Positions 10,701-21,350 of a stretch of DNA of 64,000 nucleotides are shown here, one piece after another. The position numbers and the translations under genes were made by a program. The DNA lies in assembly GCF_035222485.1 (NCBI RefSeq), contig NC_085921.1:930001-994000 (forward strand). Reading direction: 5' to 3'. The notes below the pieces were generated by a model that did not search any database, was not told the origin of the DNA, and saw nothing but the letters and a program-made list of their open reading frames with translations. Source of the stretch: Podospora pseudoanserina (Eukaryota > Ascomycota > Sordariomycetes > Sordariales > Podosporaceae). Position 1 is the first letter of the stretch, and each line of letters starts with the position of its first letter.

Positions 10701-13700
10701 TCAGGCGGTTACTGCCGGCCCGTTTGTCGTCCCCAGGTGGGGAACCTTGACTGTCACTTCGCCATCACCCTCCCCGTCCACATCAAGCCCGCTGCCGCTG
10801 TCATCGTTCGGGCTCTCCTCCGCGACCTGCCCTTGGATCCTGCGCTTGGCGTCCTGCTTGTCCGCCTCGGTGATTTGAGCGTCGTCCTTGCGCATGTCAG
10901 GGGTCCATTGCGGTTCAGAGGGGGCGTGGCCGACCGACATGCCGACACGGACCTGGTCTTGTTAGCAGTTGTTGTGAAACAAAGATGGTGGGTAAAACTC
11001 ACCAAGGTCTCCAGCGCAGTATTCGAATTGTCCACCAAGTCATCATCAAACACCATCTTTCCACTCTCAAACAGCACCACCAGCGTCGACCCGCCAAACT
11101 TGAAGTAGCCCAGCTCATCACCCCTCTTGACCTCGTCCCCTTCCTTCTTTGTAATGACGGTGCTGCCCACCATCATGGCACCAATGCAAATCACCATTAC
11201 CCGTCCGAATTCTGGGGAGTCAATAGGTACGACAATCCTCACATTCTCGCCGTACACATCCAGCGCCGACCGAATAGCCATTGGGTTGACAGTGTAGTAT
11301 TCACCTGCAATGGTCTTAGGTTCCCTCATAACACCATCCACGGGGATGTGGAATCTGTGGTAGTCTTGAGGCGCCAGTCTGAAAATACCCAGCGCGCCAC
11401 CGGCTTCGTAGCGGTGGGCATCTTCAGGGTAGGCATCGCCTAGGAGACGCTTGACGCTGAATTCTCTACCCTTGATCCAGACCTTGGTGGCAATGTCAAC
11501 GCGGTTAAAAACCACGGATCTGCAATCGGCCGGAGAGACCACAATGCGCGGGTTGTTTGGTGCAGAAACTGGTCTGGCATCAGGCTTGAGAGCGCGGTAG
11601 AAAAACTCGTTGAAGTTCTTGAACTGGTCCAGAGGAAGCAACACCTCAGACAAGTCCAATCCGTGGAAGGCGATGAATTTGGGGATTTCGGCCTTGGAAG
11701 CAGGGTCGTCATATTTCTTACCCTGCTTAATACTGAGAGACTTGAGCAGCTTGCGAATGCGCTTCTTCTCCATATTGTTGGACTTGAGACCCTTGTACAA
11801 CAAGCGAATACCAAGACGGACGTAGACGCTCATCTTCTCTTCGTTGATCTGACCGGTGATGCGGTCTTGCACGAGGATGTTGGCAGAGTTGGCACCGAGC
11901 TTGTAGCCACCGTAGGAGATCTTGGTGATCACCTTGGAGTACCACTTGCGTTGGGCCTGGCTGGACGTAACGAACCCACCCATCATCAGGTTGTTCACCT
12001 GTCGCCAGTCCTGGCTGGCACAGGTGGCAATATGGGTGATGATGTCTGCATCCTTGCGCTTGTTCAAGCGCGGTTGATGGCAGATGGGGCATTCGCGGAT
12101 CTCTACCACATGTTCTTCGGTGTTGCTAGCATTGAGATCGTCCCGGTCGAGGTAATCGCCCTCTTCGCCTGGAGTCGCCAGCTCTGGAACAGTGATGCTG
12201 TCGGTTCCGCCAAGGTCAGATTCGCTCGGTGGCTGGACAGTATCGGGATGCGACTCCTTGCCGGGTATAGGCAGCAGGTTCTTAACCTTTTCGGCGGCAT
12301 CTGGGAGAATATTCTTCACACGCTCCGCGACACCCGGAGTTCTGACCTTGGACTCAAGCTGGTCCTCCAGGCAGATGACGGCCTCATCCATGGTTAGGTC
12401 CTCGACGTCTTCATTATCACCCGCCTTATGGGGGAATCGGAGGAAGAAGCTGTCAATCGTCGACTCGCGCAGGGTCGATCCCAAAGAGTCCAACATGGTG
12501 GTCAACTCGACCTTGCTAATAAGTCCGCTCTCGTCGGCGTCGTACTGCTTCAACAGAGCTCTCCAGAACTGTTGCCTGAGTGCGGCGTAAGGCATGTACT
12601 TGGCACGGATGTACAGCTGTGGATTATGCTTGTCCTCCCACTTCTCAAGGTTCTTCATCCTGAGGGGAAGTGTGTAAGGGAAGAAATCGGGATCTTCAGT
12701 TTCCGGTGAGGCATTCTCAGCCGTGTTCGCCGCGGCCGCAGCGACACCGCCTTCCCCCGGCTGAACGAGTCCGGCGGGGATCGGAGCATTGATAGCGGGT
12801 GTTTGAGCGCCCTCAGGCACCTCATGAAGCTGTTGACCAGAGCCCAATGTCGGCGTTGCGACAAGAGAAGATACATTGGTCAAGGTTGACGGATTCTTGG
12901 ACAATGCAGGCCTAGCTTGCTTGGACAAGCTCTGGGTAGAGTTGGTCCGGGAAAGACCCAGTCTCATAAAACGGGTCCTCTGCGCCGGAGCCGAAAACTC
13001 AGCTACTTCCTTCAAGTTGTACAGTCCAGTGGTGGGGTCCGCCTTTGGTGCCTTGGAGATGATTTCCTGTACCGGAAAGTTTACGGAGGCAATGAAATCG
13101 TTTCCAGAGTACTTGTCGTGGTCAATGACAGTAAAAGCAAACTGGTACTGCTGTTCGTGGTTCAACACCTGGAAGATCATCTTCTCGTTGAACACGGGAT
13201 CCAGGTTGTGACGGATCGTCTTGGTCCGGTATGTCTTTTTGCCTAGCGAGGCAACCACAAAAGGATCCATGTCAAAGCTCGTCCTTGTAACGTTCGACTC
13301 CGGGGGAAGGTCGGTAATCTTGCAAATCTCCAGGAAAATAATACCAACCACGTCACTACCGCCGTTGATAAATTCGTAGGGGTTTTGCCTCTTTTTGCGC
13401 TTCAGCCCCTTGATCCGCAGTCTCCTCCTTCTCTTCTCGGCAGTTTCCGGCTTGGTAGGGTCCTCATCTTCGGGGGTCTCGTCCTCGTAGTCGTAGTCGT
13501 CGTCCTCATCGGCGTCGTCGGTTACTCTTCCCCCCAACGAAGGCGCCGGCGATGGCACCTTGCCCTTGGTCGGAGCAAGCACGGGGGTACGGGATGGAGT
13601 AGGGGTCAACGAGGCGTCGACTGCCGGAGCAGATTTAGCAATTGCAGCGAACTTCTCGTAGATCTGCTGGGGGCTGGCGTCCTTGTTGGAGGTGTCGAGC

Positions 13701-14447
13701 AGAGAGAACTGCAGCAAGACCTCGCCCGAAACAACGCCCGTCTTCTTCCCTGGACGCTTGCTCTTCAGCTTGTACCATGTTGGCGGCTGCTCGATCTTTT
13801 CATCGGCGAAGATCTCCTCCAGGGCAAGGTCAAACTCGCCCAAGTAGTCCTTCCCAAAGCGATCCTTATCCCAGCAGTTCACATCGAGGAGCAGGCTCTG
13901 GATGCCATTGATGGGGAGCTGGCATGTTTCGTTCCATTCCGGGTTCAGTGTCTTCGATTCGGTATGTGTAATGTGCTTCGATTCGCCAAGATTGAGTACG
14001 AGATACTGGGCGGGAGTTGCAGCAATCAGCCACCAGTCACTTCCTCACGGGGGTAGAAGGGGGTGCACAATGTGGGATATCTGCAGCTCCTGTGAAATGG
14101 ATACCGCACTCGATGTACTCACCGGATCCGACGTTCCTCCCCTGTCCTTGGCAGCGAGATCTTTGGCCTGGATTTTCAGCAAGTCAGTATGCGATGCTAC
14201 TCCTTGGCACCACGAGGGCAGCGATGGTGGTGATGGTGGTGATGGTGGTGATGGTGATGGTGATGGTGGGTGGTCCTCATACCCGTAGAATCGATACCTG
14301 CACCACCAGGCCCGTCTCCCTGCGGCCCTCTGGGCTGGCGGAATCTCCTTTGCTGCGCATGGGGCTGGCACTACGGCTGTTCGAAGCTGAGTTGGCGGCA
14401 GAGTTGGAGTAGCCCGGCTTCAGACGGTTGGGGATGAAGCGAGCCAT
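10701..14447 (-). CDS. PSD2: Phosphatidylserine decarboxylase, Psd2 type (two C2 domains, EF-hand)
   Basis: Seen: exons 14447-14283, 14167-14123, 14005-11003 and 10952-10701 encode 1154 residues, close to yeast Psd2 (1138). A first C2 domain spans about 46-190 across introns 1 and 2; a second begins near 285. An EF-hand-like loop (YDADESGLISKVEL) lies near 558-571. The decarboxylase core occupies roughly 820-1070, with a SPADCRS block, an HRFHIPVDG histidine block and the self-cleavage motif GGST at 1041-1044. Ser1043 should become the pyruvoyl group. Known: Psd2 makes phosphatidylethanolamine in endosome/Golgi/vacuole membranes, with the C2 domains aiding substrate supply. Introns 1 and 2 (115 and 117 nt) are longer than typical here; intron 1 holds a GGTGAT repeat. 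The large third exon reads on in frame past the 50-nt intron 3, but splicing restores a plausible acidic tail. Confidence 0.96.
14222..14270 (+). repeat. (GGTGAT)n repeat in PSD2 intron 1
   Basis: About eight GGTGAT/GGTGGT-type hexamers lie inside the first PSD2 intron, which explains its extra length compared with the usual 50-60 nt. Confidence 0.85.
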
Positions 14448-16259
14448 TATGCTAAGAGGTGGGTGGGCTGGCGCGGGGTATGCGTGTCTTTATCTACCTT
14501 GGCACGATCGTGTAGTAGGTAATCGTTCCAAGATTTATTTTGTTCTTGCAATTGACCCTCCAATCCAATCGAAGGAGGGGCCAATCAATTACGACGTAGG
14601 TTCCAAGAGTGCCACTCTCCAATGCTGTGCTGTGCTGTGTTGTGCTGTTCTGTTGCTGTGTTTGGTGGGTGGTGGGTGGTAGGTGGTATGTAATGTTTAA
14701 AGCGTAGGGCAGACTCGCAGAGAGCAAGGCAGATCAAAACAGGATGGCTGGCTAGCTGGCTGTCCTTCCCCAGCTTTCCCCTTCTCTCTCTTCTTAGTTT
14801 CGAATCAGTGGCGATGATAGGGTGGGACGTGTGCGGGTAGTGGTCCGTCGTCGCAACTTTGGTTGTTGTTGATGGATCCCTCGATGTTCCCAGTAGCTGT
14901 AGTGCCCGCACAGTCGACGTCAGGGACCCGATGACCTGGGCGGGAGCAGATCAAAGAGGTACGGATAGAAGCTTGGAGAAGAATGGAGCTGGGAAAACGA
15001 CGAGGACGTCATCCACCTAGCAACAGGGAGACACGGGGCTTGGGGGCCCAGCTAGGTATTTGTGAATTTGGGCGGTGGAGCTGTGATGGCGGGGCGCTGG
15101 TGTGCTGGGCGCGTCCCGGAGGATTGGCGATGCCGAGACCTGCCCAAAAGAACTTTGGACCCGTTCAGCTGCTGGGTCTAGGGGGCGGCTCTAGGCGAAA
15201 TTGGGGAGTATCTTCAGCGGCTACCAAGCTGTTTTTGGCGGTGCCCACAGTTGACGTTATGTGTGTCTTGGTCGACGAGATATGGCTGGATGGATGGTTT
15301 TTGTTTTGGGCTCAACAAAATGAAGGAAAAAACAAGTCAAGGCATCGGGGACGGGCTCGTGTATACTCATGTGTCGTCCGCAGCGAATGCTGTTGGGCGT
15401 ACAGCCGTCAATCAGCATCTGTCCATTCTCATCAGGCAGGTGGGCCGTCATTCCAACACACCCTGATTGAGGCACCTTTCGTTTGAGATGAATGCTGCTT
15501 TTGGAGCTTTGGAGGACTGGCAGATTGGACCACGCGTCGCCCTCGGGTTGCTCCCCCCTTTTAAACGAGCGGGACCGGATATAGCAAAGCCTGATGCTGC
15601 GACCAACACAGTACATTTTTCTCAATCAAACACTCTGACCACATCCCGCATGCTGCCCGCATGAACGTGCCTGAAAGTGACGGCTTCAAACCTACACCAC
15701 GCCTCCTGCAACTTTGCATCAGCCTGGCCCCAGCTGTGGCCGATTGGGGTTTGCGCAACCTGATCGATCGACCTCACAAAGAGTTTCCGAGGGCTCGGGA
15801 AAAGGCAGTGATGGTCTCGACCTCCCGGCAATCTGCGTAGCTGTTGCAAACAAAGACACCGTCGCAGCGGTGACCTTCCCGTTCGTCCCAAGTGAGCCCT
15901 GGGGCTGGACACAGAAACTGCTCACCATGCCCATTGCGTATACCGTAGTAAAAGCCTCGTGGGGTATTTTTGGGTGCCAGCCTGCCAGCATGCCAGCCCT
16001 CGGGGGCTTTGAAACCACACTCTCACCAGTGGCGCAATAATATCTGATTTGTGAAATCTTTTCTACGCCCCCTTTTCAGCCAGATATGCACTCTCACACC
16101 CTCCACCAACAAGATAATAATCCGAGCTATCCGCACTCAAGATGACATTTCCATCCAATAGCAACAACTATTCCATAGTCCAGTCAAATGCCATGCTGAC
16201 CTAATCTCCATTATTTAACTTATGTAACACACAAGTGAACCTATAGACACAAAATGATA
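14448..16259. other. Spacer upstream of PSD2
   Basis: I see no supportable gene in 1.8 kb. Open frames of 100-170 codons overlap on both strands but lack recognisable domains and consistent splice signals. A CTGTG/TGGG-rich low-complexity patch lies at 14620-14690, within what should be the PSD2 promoter or leader. Confidence 0.5.
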
Positions 16260-17440
16260 TCATACCAGCCCAGGTGGAACAGCTCCATCCATCTGCTGCT
16301 TCCCGTTGTTAACAACACCGGCCCGATCCCCAGCAACATTTCCGTCACGAACCAGCTCACTAAAAGCCTCAGGCCACCAAAACACCCTCTCCTCCATGGG
16401 TGTCATGACGACATACCGCGGCACAGCATTCCGACTCGACACCTTCCTCCACATATCCGCCCTCGGGTTAAACCTCGCCGGCCTTCCCCTGCCGCCCGTC
16501 TTCCTCTCATCCTCCTCCAGAATCTCCTCCAGCATCATTTGAATATCAGCAAAGCCCCCAAACGGCAAATACTTGATACCATGCTCAACACAATACCCCT
16601 CCAACCTCAACCCCTTCCTCGCAAACAACACATCCGCCTCCCTCGTCGCAGGCAAATCAGAGACCCCATCCCCAATAAACACAATCAACGGCACCTCCTC
16701 CTCCTCCTCCTCCTCCTCCTCCTCCTCCTCCTCCTCCTCCCTCCCTCCTCGCCTCCATCATATTCAACCCCTTATCATGACCCAGCTCACTCCCCCCATG
16801 CCTCCAAACCGGCCTCCACTCCGACCCATCCTCTGTAATCTCCGCCTCGTTAGCAACAATATCAATGATGGCTGATTACTCCTCCCCCAAAAACTCATCC
16901 AGTACCCTTCTCAAAACCGGCTTCAGCCCAGCACTGATGACATGGAATGGGATCCCCTCCCTCAAACAAAACTGGTGAAATCCGGCAAACCCAGGGTCAA
17001 TTCCTAGCTGTTGGGACATGAGCTCGAACCCGTCATCAAAAGGGACGTTCAAGCTCCCCCACATTTCTGCCGACACGTCTTTGAGGGTGCGTTGCCCCGA
17101 GGCGATCTGGGCGTCGAGAAGCTCCCGCTTGGAGGGGCCGCACCTGTGCGTGTTGAAGAGGATGTGGCCTGTGTCTTGGAGGGAGATTGTGCCGTCGAAG
17201 TGTGCTGGAGAGTTAGTGTTGGGTTTGGTAAATGGGGGAGGGGAGGAACAGGCCGGAGAAGCAGACAATCTTGCGCTTTTTGTTCGTGGCCGGGACTGCG
17301 TCACCTGCCTTGGAGGCTGGGGCTGGAGGAGGGGAGACAGCGGAGGGCACCTTGTTAGTGGTAAATCGAGAAAATTATTGACAGTGAGTTTGAAGGTAGG
17401 TGGGCCAGAAGTGAGGACAACCATGAAGAGGAGCAACATT
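16260..17440 (-). pseudogene. Broken HAD-superfamily phosphatase (YNL010W-like)
   Basis: Seen: minus-strand sequence reads as a HAD phosphatase of the fungal YNL010W/phosphoserine-phosphatase-like family in pieces. These are KKRKIVCFS, then HFDGTISLQDTGHILF, then HVISAGL (motif II), GHDKGLN, FIGDGVSD (motif IV) and a conserved C-terminal region. Several things are wrong. The motif I nucleophile expected as DFDGT reads HFDGT. The KIVCFS frame reaches it only through a poor GC-type donor (AG acceptor at 17211 region, good CTAAC branch). An in-frame TAA at 16876-16878 interrupts the sequence after FLGEE, and the same frame continues with recognisable IVANEAEIT. The upstream and downstream halves lie in different frames across a GAG/GGA triplet run (16694-16743). 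I find no intron that repairs these together. Known: family members are small cytosolic phosphatases of uncertain substrate. The start codon is not determinable. The TAA could derive from CAA by C-to-T change, as in RIP, but this is inference. Confidence 0.7.
16694..16743 (+). repeat. (CTC)n run within the HAD pseudogene
   Basis: Roughly 15 CTC triplets (GAG/GGA on the coding strand) sit between the GHDKGLN block and the FIGDGVSD block. Upstream coding reads GGA (Gly) and downstream reads GAG (Glu), so the frame changes across the run. Confidence 0.92.
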
Positions 17441-17945
17441 GGAAGTATCCGGATATGCCCCCTCACAAACTAACCACCAGCTTGACTGGCCACCCGGAAC
17501 CCCGGGGATCTCATCTCTGGCGCTTTAAATCGCTGGATAGCAGCTAACCTGGCAGCTGCGCGCCGGTTTGAGATGGGCCCAAGTTAGGAAAATGCCACGG
17601 GCCGAGAGCTACAGCGCGGGTTTCCCCCGTAACGCTTTCCATTGCCGACATTCTTGGGGTAGCTGACTCGCGGTATAGACAAACACCCGTGGAAGAAACG
17701 GCCTCGCTGCAAATGCAGGTACAAACTCGCGCGTTTTGCCTCTAGTCCTACTGCAGGAACCAAGCAGCATATTCTGGGCTGGACGAAAGTAGACAAAATT
17801 GGTAAATTATCTTCGTTCCTCTATATATCAGCTTTTTAGAGTCCTGTGTCCCTGTAATAATCAAAGTAACCCATGGAGTTTCAAGGAGGGCTGTGGGATA
17901 TCATCAAATATTTCATAAACTCGCTCGTTTCAAAAAAGCACCAAT
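17441..17945. other. Spacer between the HAD pseudogene and coatomer epsilon
   Basis: Nothing supportable is seen; the stretch should hold the 3' UTR of the coatomer gene and the former promoter of the HAD gene. Confidence 0.45.
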
Positions 17946-19021
17946 CTACGCAGAGACCTTGGCGCTGTACTTTGACGCCGCCTTGTCAAACAGATCACTC
18001 TTTTCCGCCAGGTCCACCAGGAGAGGGTGCTGAGCGTCTGTGGCTTCGAGAAGACTAAACACAAAGTCAGCATTGATACTGGTTTAGAAGTTGGGCTCCG
18101 GGACACATACGTCTTCTGCTCCGCACCATCCTTGCCGGCAATGACGTTCAGCACCAGAAGGTTGGCGATGGCCTCGGCGAACTTTGGCTCCTTTTTCAAG
18201 GCCTGGTCGAGAGCAGCTTGGGCCTCTTCTGTTCTGCCAAGGTGAAGCTCGGCAACGGCCTGGGAGACGAGGGACCGGACTGATGATGTAGCGGGTGCTT
18301 GCGCGAGCTCCTCAAAGACGTAGAAGGCTTGTTGGTACTTCTCACCGCCCTGCAGCGAACATATCAGTGTGTGACCCTTAGAAGGAAGATCCTGGGGTAG
18401 CACGAACCAGCCTCAACCCAACCCAAGACTCTGCCAAGTTCACCAACAAACTGTCCTGCGCCCACCGCCGCGCGGCGGTAACCTCCTTGACTGCAAGGTC
18501 ATTTCTGTTTTGTTGCAGATGGATCTGCACAATAAGCGCAACGGCGTCCACTGTTCAATCACCACCTCGTCAGTTGTGTCCCTTCAGTCGTTTGCCTGCC
18601 GTAGACTGGATATAGAATGTAACCCACAGCTTCCCTGGTGTTGCGAAAGAAGCGCCAAAGCCTCCTCACTCTTGCCCGCAGCCTGCAATACTGTCCCGCC
18701 CACAACCTGTACTGTAGTGTTGCCGGCCGCTGACTCTGCGAGCTTCTCGATGATGCCAACCGCCTTGTCGCTGTTCCCAAGCGCTTGCTCGGCCAGGGCA
18801 GCGATGGCCTGCAACTCTGGCTCCTTCTCGCCCGTTACGTCGGCGAGGGCATCCTCGGCCTGGCCTAGAGCGATGCGAGCTCGCAGCTGGAGGACACGGG
18901 CGGGGAGCTCGTTCTCGGAGGACAGGGTGGAAACACCGTAGTCGACCACTTCTTGGTATTGTCCTTGGTGAAAATGATTGTGGATGTTGATGAGTTCGCC
19001 TTCGGCCGAGTAGGGATCCAT
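17946..19021 (-). CDS. SEC28: Coatomer epsilon subunit (COPI)
   Basis: Seen: exons 19021-18628, 18550-18408, 18349-18111 and 18054-17946 encode 294 residues, almost the length of yeast Sec28 (296). The protein is an all-helical TPR-like solenoid with repeated Ala/Leu-rich hairpins. Recognisable blocks are AEGELINIHNHFHQGQY at the N-terminus, VALIVQIHLQQNR after intron 1, GGEKYQQAFYVFEEL after intron 2 and the TLLEATDAQHPLLVDLAEK C-terminal block after intron 3. Introns are 77, 58 and 56 nt; intron 2 uses donor GTTCGT. Known: epsilon-COP stabilises alpha-COP in the coatomer cage that coats Golgi-to-ER vesicles. The start is the first ATG of the frame and sits directly on the conserved N-terminus. 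The gene is divergent from the DUF6536 gene across 2.3 kb. Confidence 0.95.
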
Positions 19022-21350
19022 TTTGGGCTTTGCTGTGTGGTTTTGGGCTGGGAGAAGGTGAAGTGAGTGGTGAAGCTGTTGTCAGTGGCCTCTTTCCCCT
19101 GTAGTTTAATTGACCCGACGTGGAGCTTTCCTGGGCGCGGTGGGATGCGCTGCGGAACAAACCGTTGCCAAGTAGGGGGTTGCTTCAGGGTTAGGGTCTG
19201 GATGGCCCACCTATGGTTCCCAGCGCCGAAAGCTTTCACTGAGAGCTTCACTTTGGCACTGGAGCTTGGGGCAGCTCAAGAAACAGGCGATCTAACGACA
19301 TCGACACCGAGAAACTAAGCGATGTTCATCAGTGAGAGATCTAAACACAGTTTGATATCATCGTCGACGACCGATTATACAACATCTTGAAATGTCATAA
19401 AGCATTTGAACAATTCCGGCCGAGCATGGAACCTAGAGTTGACTTTGGCAAGCAGCTTACCAACATCACAGCATCGTTGGGCCATATCTGGGTCGGAGAT
19501 CAAACAAATATCATGCGCCAACCCCCACGACAATATCATTCCTTCTCATTATTTTGACTTTGAATGAAGCTTTCCAACCTCGGCATCTGATCACTCACAC
19601 CTTCACACTTAATACCAGCATCAACGAGCACCGCCATCGCCTCCTACTCGACATTGGGCTTTGGAAGCTCTGGTGTGAAGGAGCTTACATCGGGTCATCC
19701 TCACCATCACTGCCGTCCTTTCGGATAGTTCTTTGGCTCAAATGGCGGCGAGTGGTCTCTCAGCCACACCGTGAACTCCGACGGCGCCGGTCAGAAGGAA
19801 TCATTCGATGCCTGGATCGCAACGGTTCAAGCAGGCGGTCATCTTAGCTAAGTATAATCCTCTTCATTATCGCGGAATTTACTCCACCGTTCGTCACAAA
19901 GCCCGGGTTGCACGACTTGGAAAGTTGAAACAGTTAGACTGTCATCATCATCCCTGCCGTCTCTCATTTCGTTGCTTGCCAACCAGTGCTCTCTCACTCC
20001 ATCTCCCCCGCACCGCATGAATTTGGCCCAACCCATCCAGTTGGCCAGGTCTTTGAATGGCCAACCCAAGATTCCCTTTTGTCCGCTTTCCTATCCTGAC
20101 GAGATGCCTCGACGAAAAGAGCTTCTTCAGGTTCGATCGTCATGCCGTGCACACGGCATGGATGATTCAAGTAGCTTTCTTCAACCTCACAAGCCCGATC
20201 AAAGGTTCAGTAAAACTTCTTCTCCAGATGCCGTACCATTTCTCTCAATTGTTGGTTGTTCGTTGAACGCTAGCGAGGGGTTGAAACATGAAACTGTTGC
20301 TTTCTCAAGGCTTCAAAACTCGCGATGAACCTCGACATGGGACTCCCATGCTTGGAAGAGGAGTCCTTCGGATGTCACAACCGGACCCCTGTCAGGCAAG
20401 GTGCGGCAACACCTTGCTCTCTCCATTTGCTTTCGTCAGAAATTCTCCGTCCGATGTTCTTCTTCAGGACTGCAACCTTCCTTCTCACGTCTTTGGATGC
20501 TGGTGCTCGGACGTGCTATACTTGTCACCCGCTCTTGCAGCGAAGGGACGTGTTGGAGAAGTCAGCGGTTGGAAACACTTGCTTCCGCTGCAGAGACGGG
20601 AGCGATCCTATTTTTGTTGGACCTATCTAGGAAGTTATCAACAAGTGTTGATGATGAATCTATGTACAAGACAAACAAGTTTTGGGCAACATATGCCGAA
20701 TACAATTCCCATACCGGGCCAAGAGACATAAACAAGTCTGGATGCACAAACCCCTTCTCATAAAAAAACCGGTGTTCATGTTTGATACTTTACCCGTCGT
20801 TTCTAAGTAACCCTCCCTGATTGGTGGATATGGAATCGAATCGCAGTGTGGTGGTTACATAGCGTGCCTTAATATAGCACCCCGGTCATGTCCCTTCTTG
20901 CCGCAAATGGTCCCCAGTGTCGACAGGGGGCCTTCTTCTGCCAAGGGGTTCTCAAGAAGTTCTTGGGATTCGGGTCTCAGAGTTCGGCCATGGCGGGGAT
21001 CCCGCCCTTCACCACCAGCCGCCCTATGACAGTGGTATCGTTCGGCGATGGCTTGGGCACACCACGATGGAAGCATACAAAGGGTGGTCATGCCCCCCTG
21101 CTGCTCATCCTCGCCTCCGTTTGTTGCTCAAGGATTCTTACCTTGTCGCTCTCTCTCTCTCTCTTCACAAACCCAGGCACAGGTTGTCCAGTGTCATGAA
21201 TATCTCTTGGGTACTCTCCAACTGTTGATGGATCCTTTCTAATCAAACTATTCTCTTCTCCGCTGCCGGCTTGTATTTTTTCTTGGTTTCCTATGTGTTG
21301 TGCTTTTCCTTCTTTTTCTTCTTCAGGGTCAGCATCTTATATTGCGGGAC
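19022..21350. other. 2.3 kb spacer, coatomer epsilon to DUF6536 gene
   Basis: No gene is supported. The largest open frame (20288-20731, 147 codons) has no recognisable domain, overlaps other frames on the same strand and shows no splice context. The stretch must include both divergent promoters; a T/C-rich leader precedes the ATG at 21351. A noncoding transcript is possible but not visible from sequence. Confidence 0.5.

Noticed and set aside
16840-16915. An intron (GTACTG donor, GCTAAC branch, TTACAG acceptor) removing the TAA in the HAD gene
   Set aside because: It would delete conserved residues (LDEFLGEE and IVANEAEIT) and join the flanks out of frame, so it does not rescue the gene.
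20288-20731. 147-codon plus-strand frame in the 19-21 kb spacer
   Set aside because: Cys-rich but with no domain, overlapped by two other frames on the same strand, and no splice or start context.
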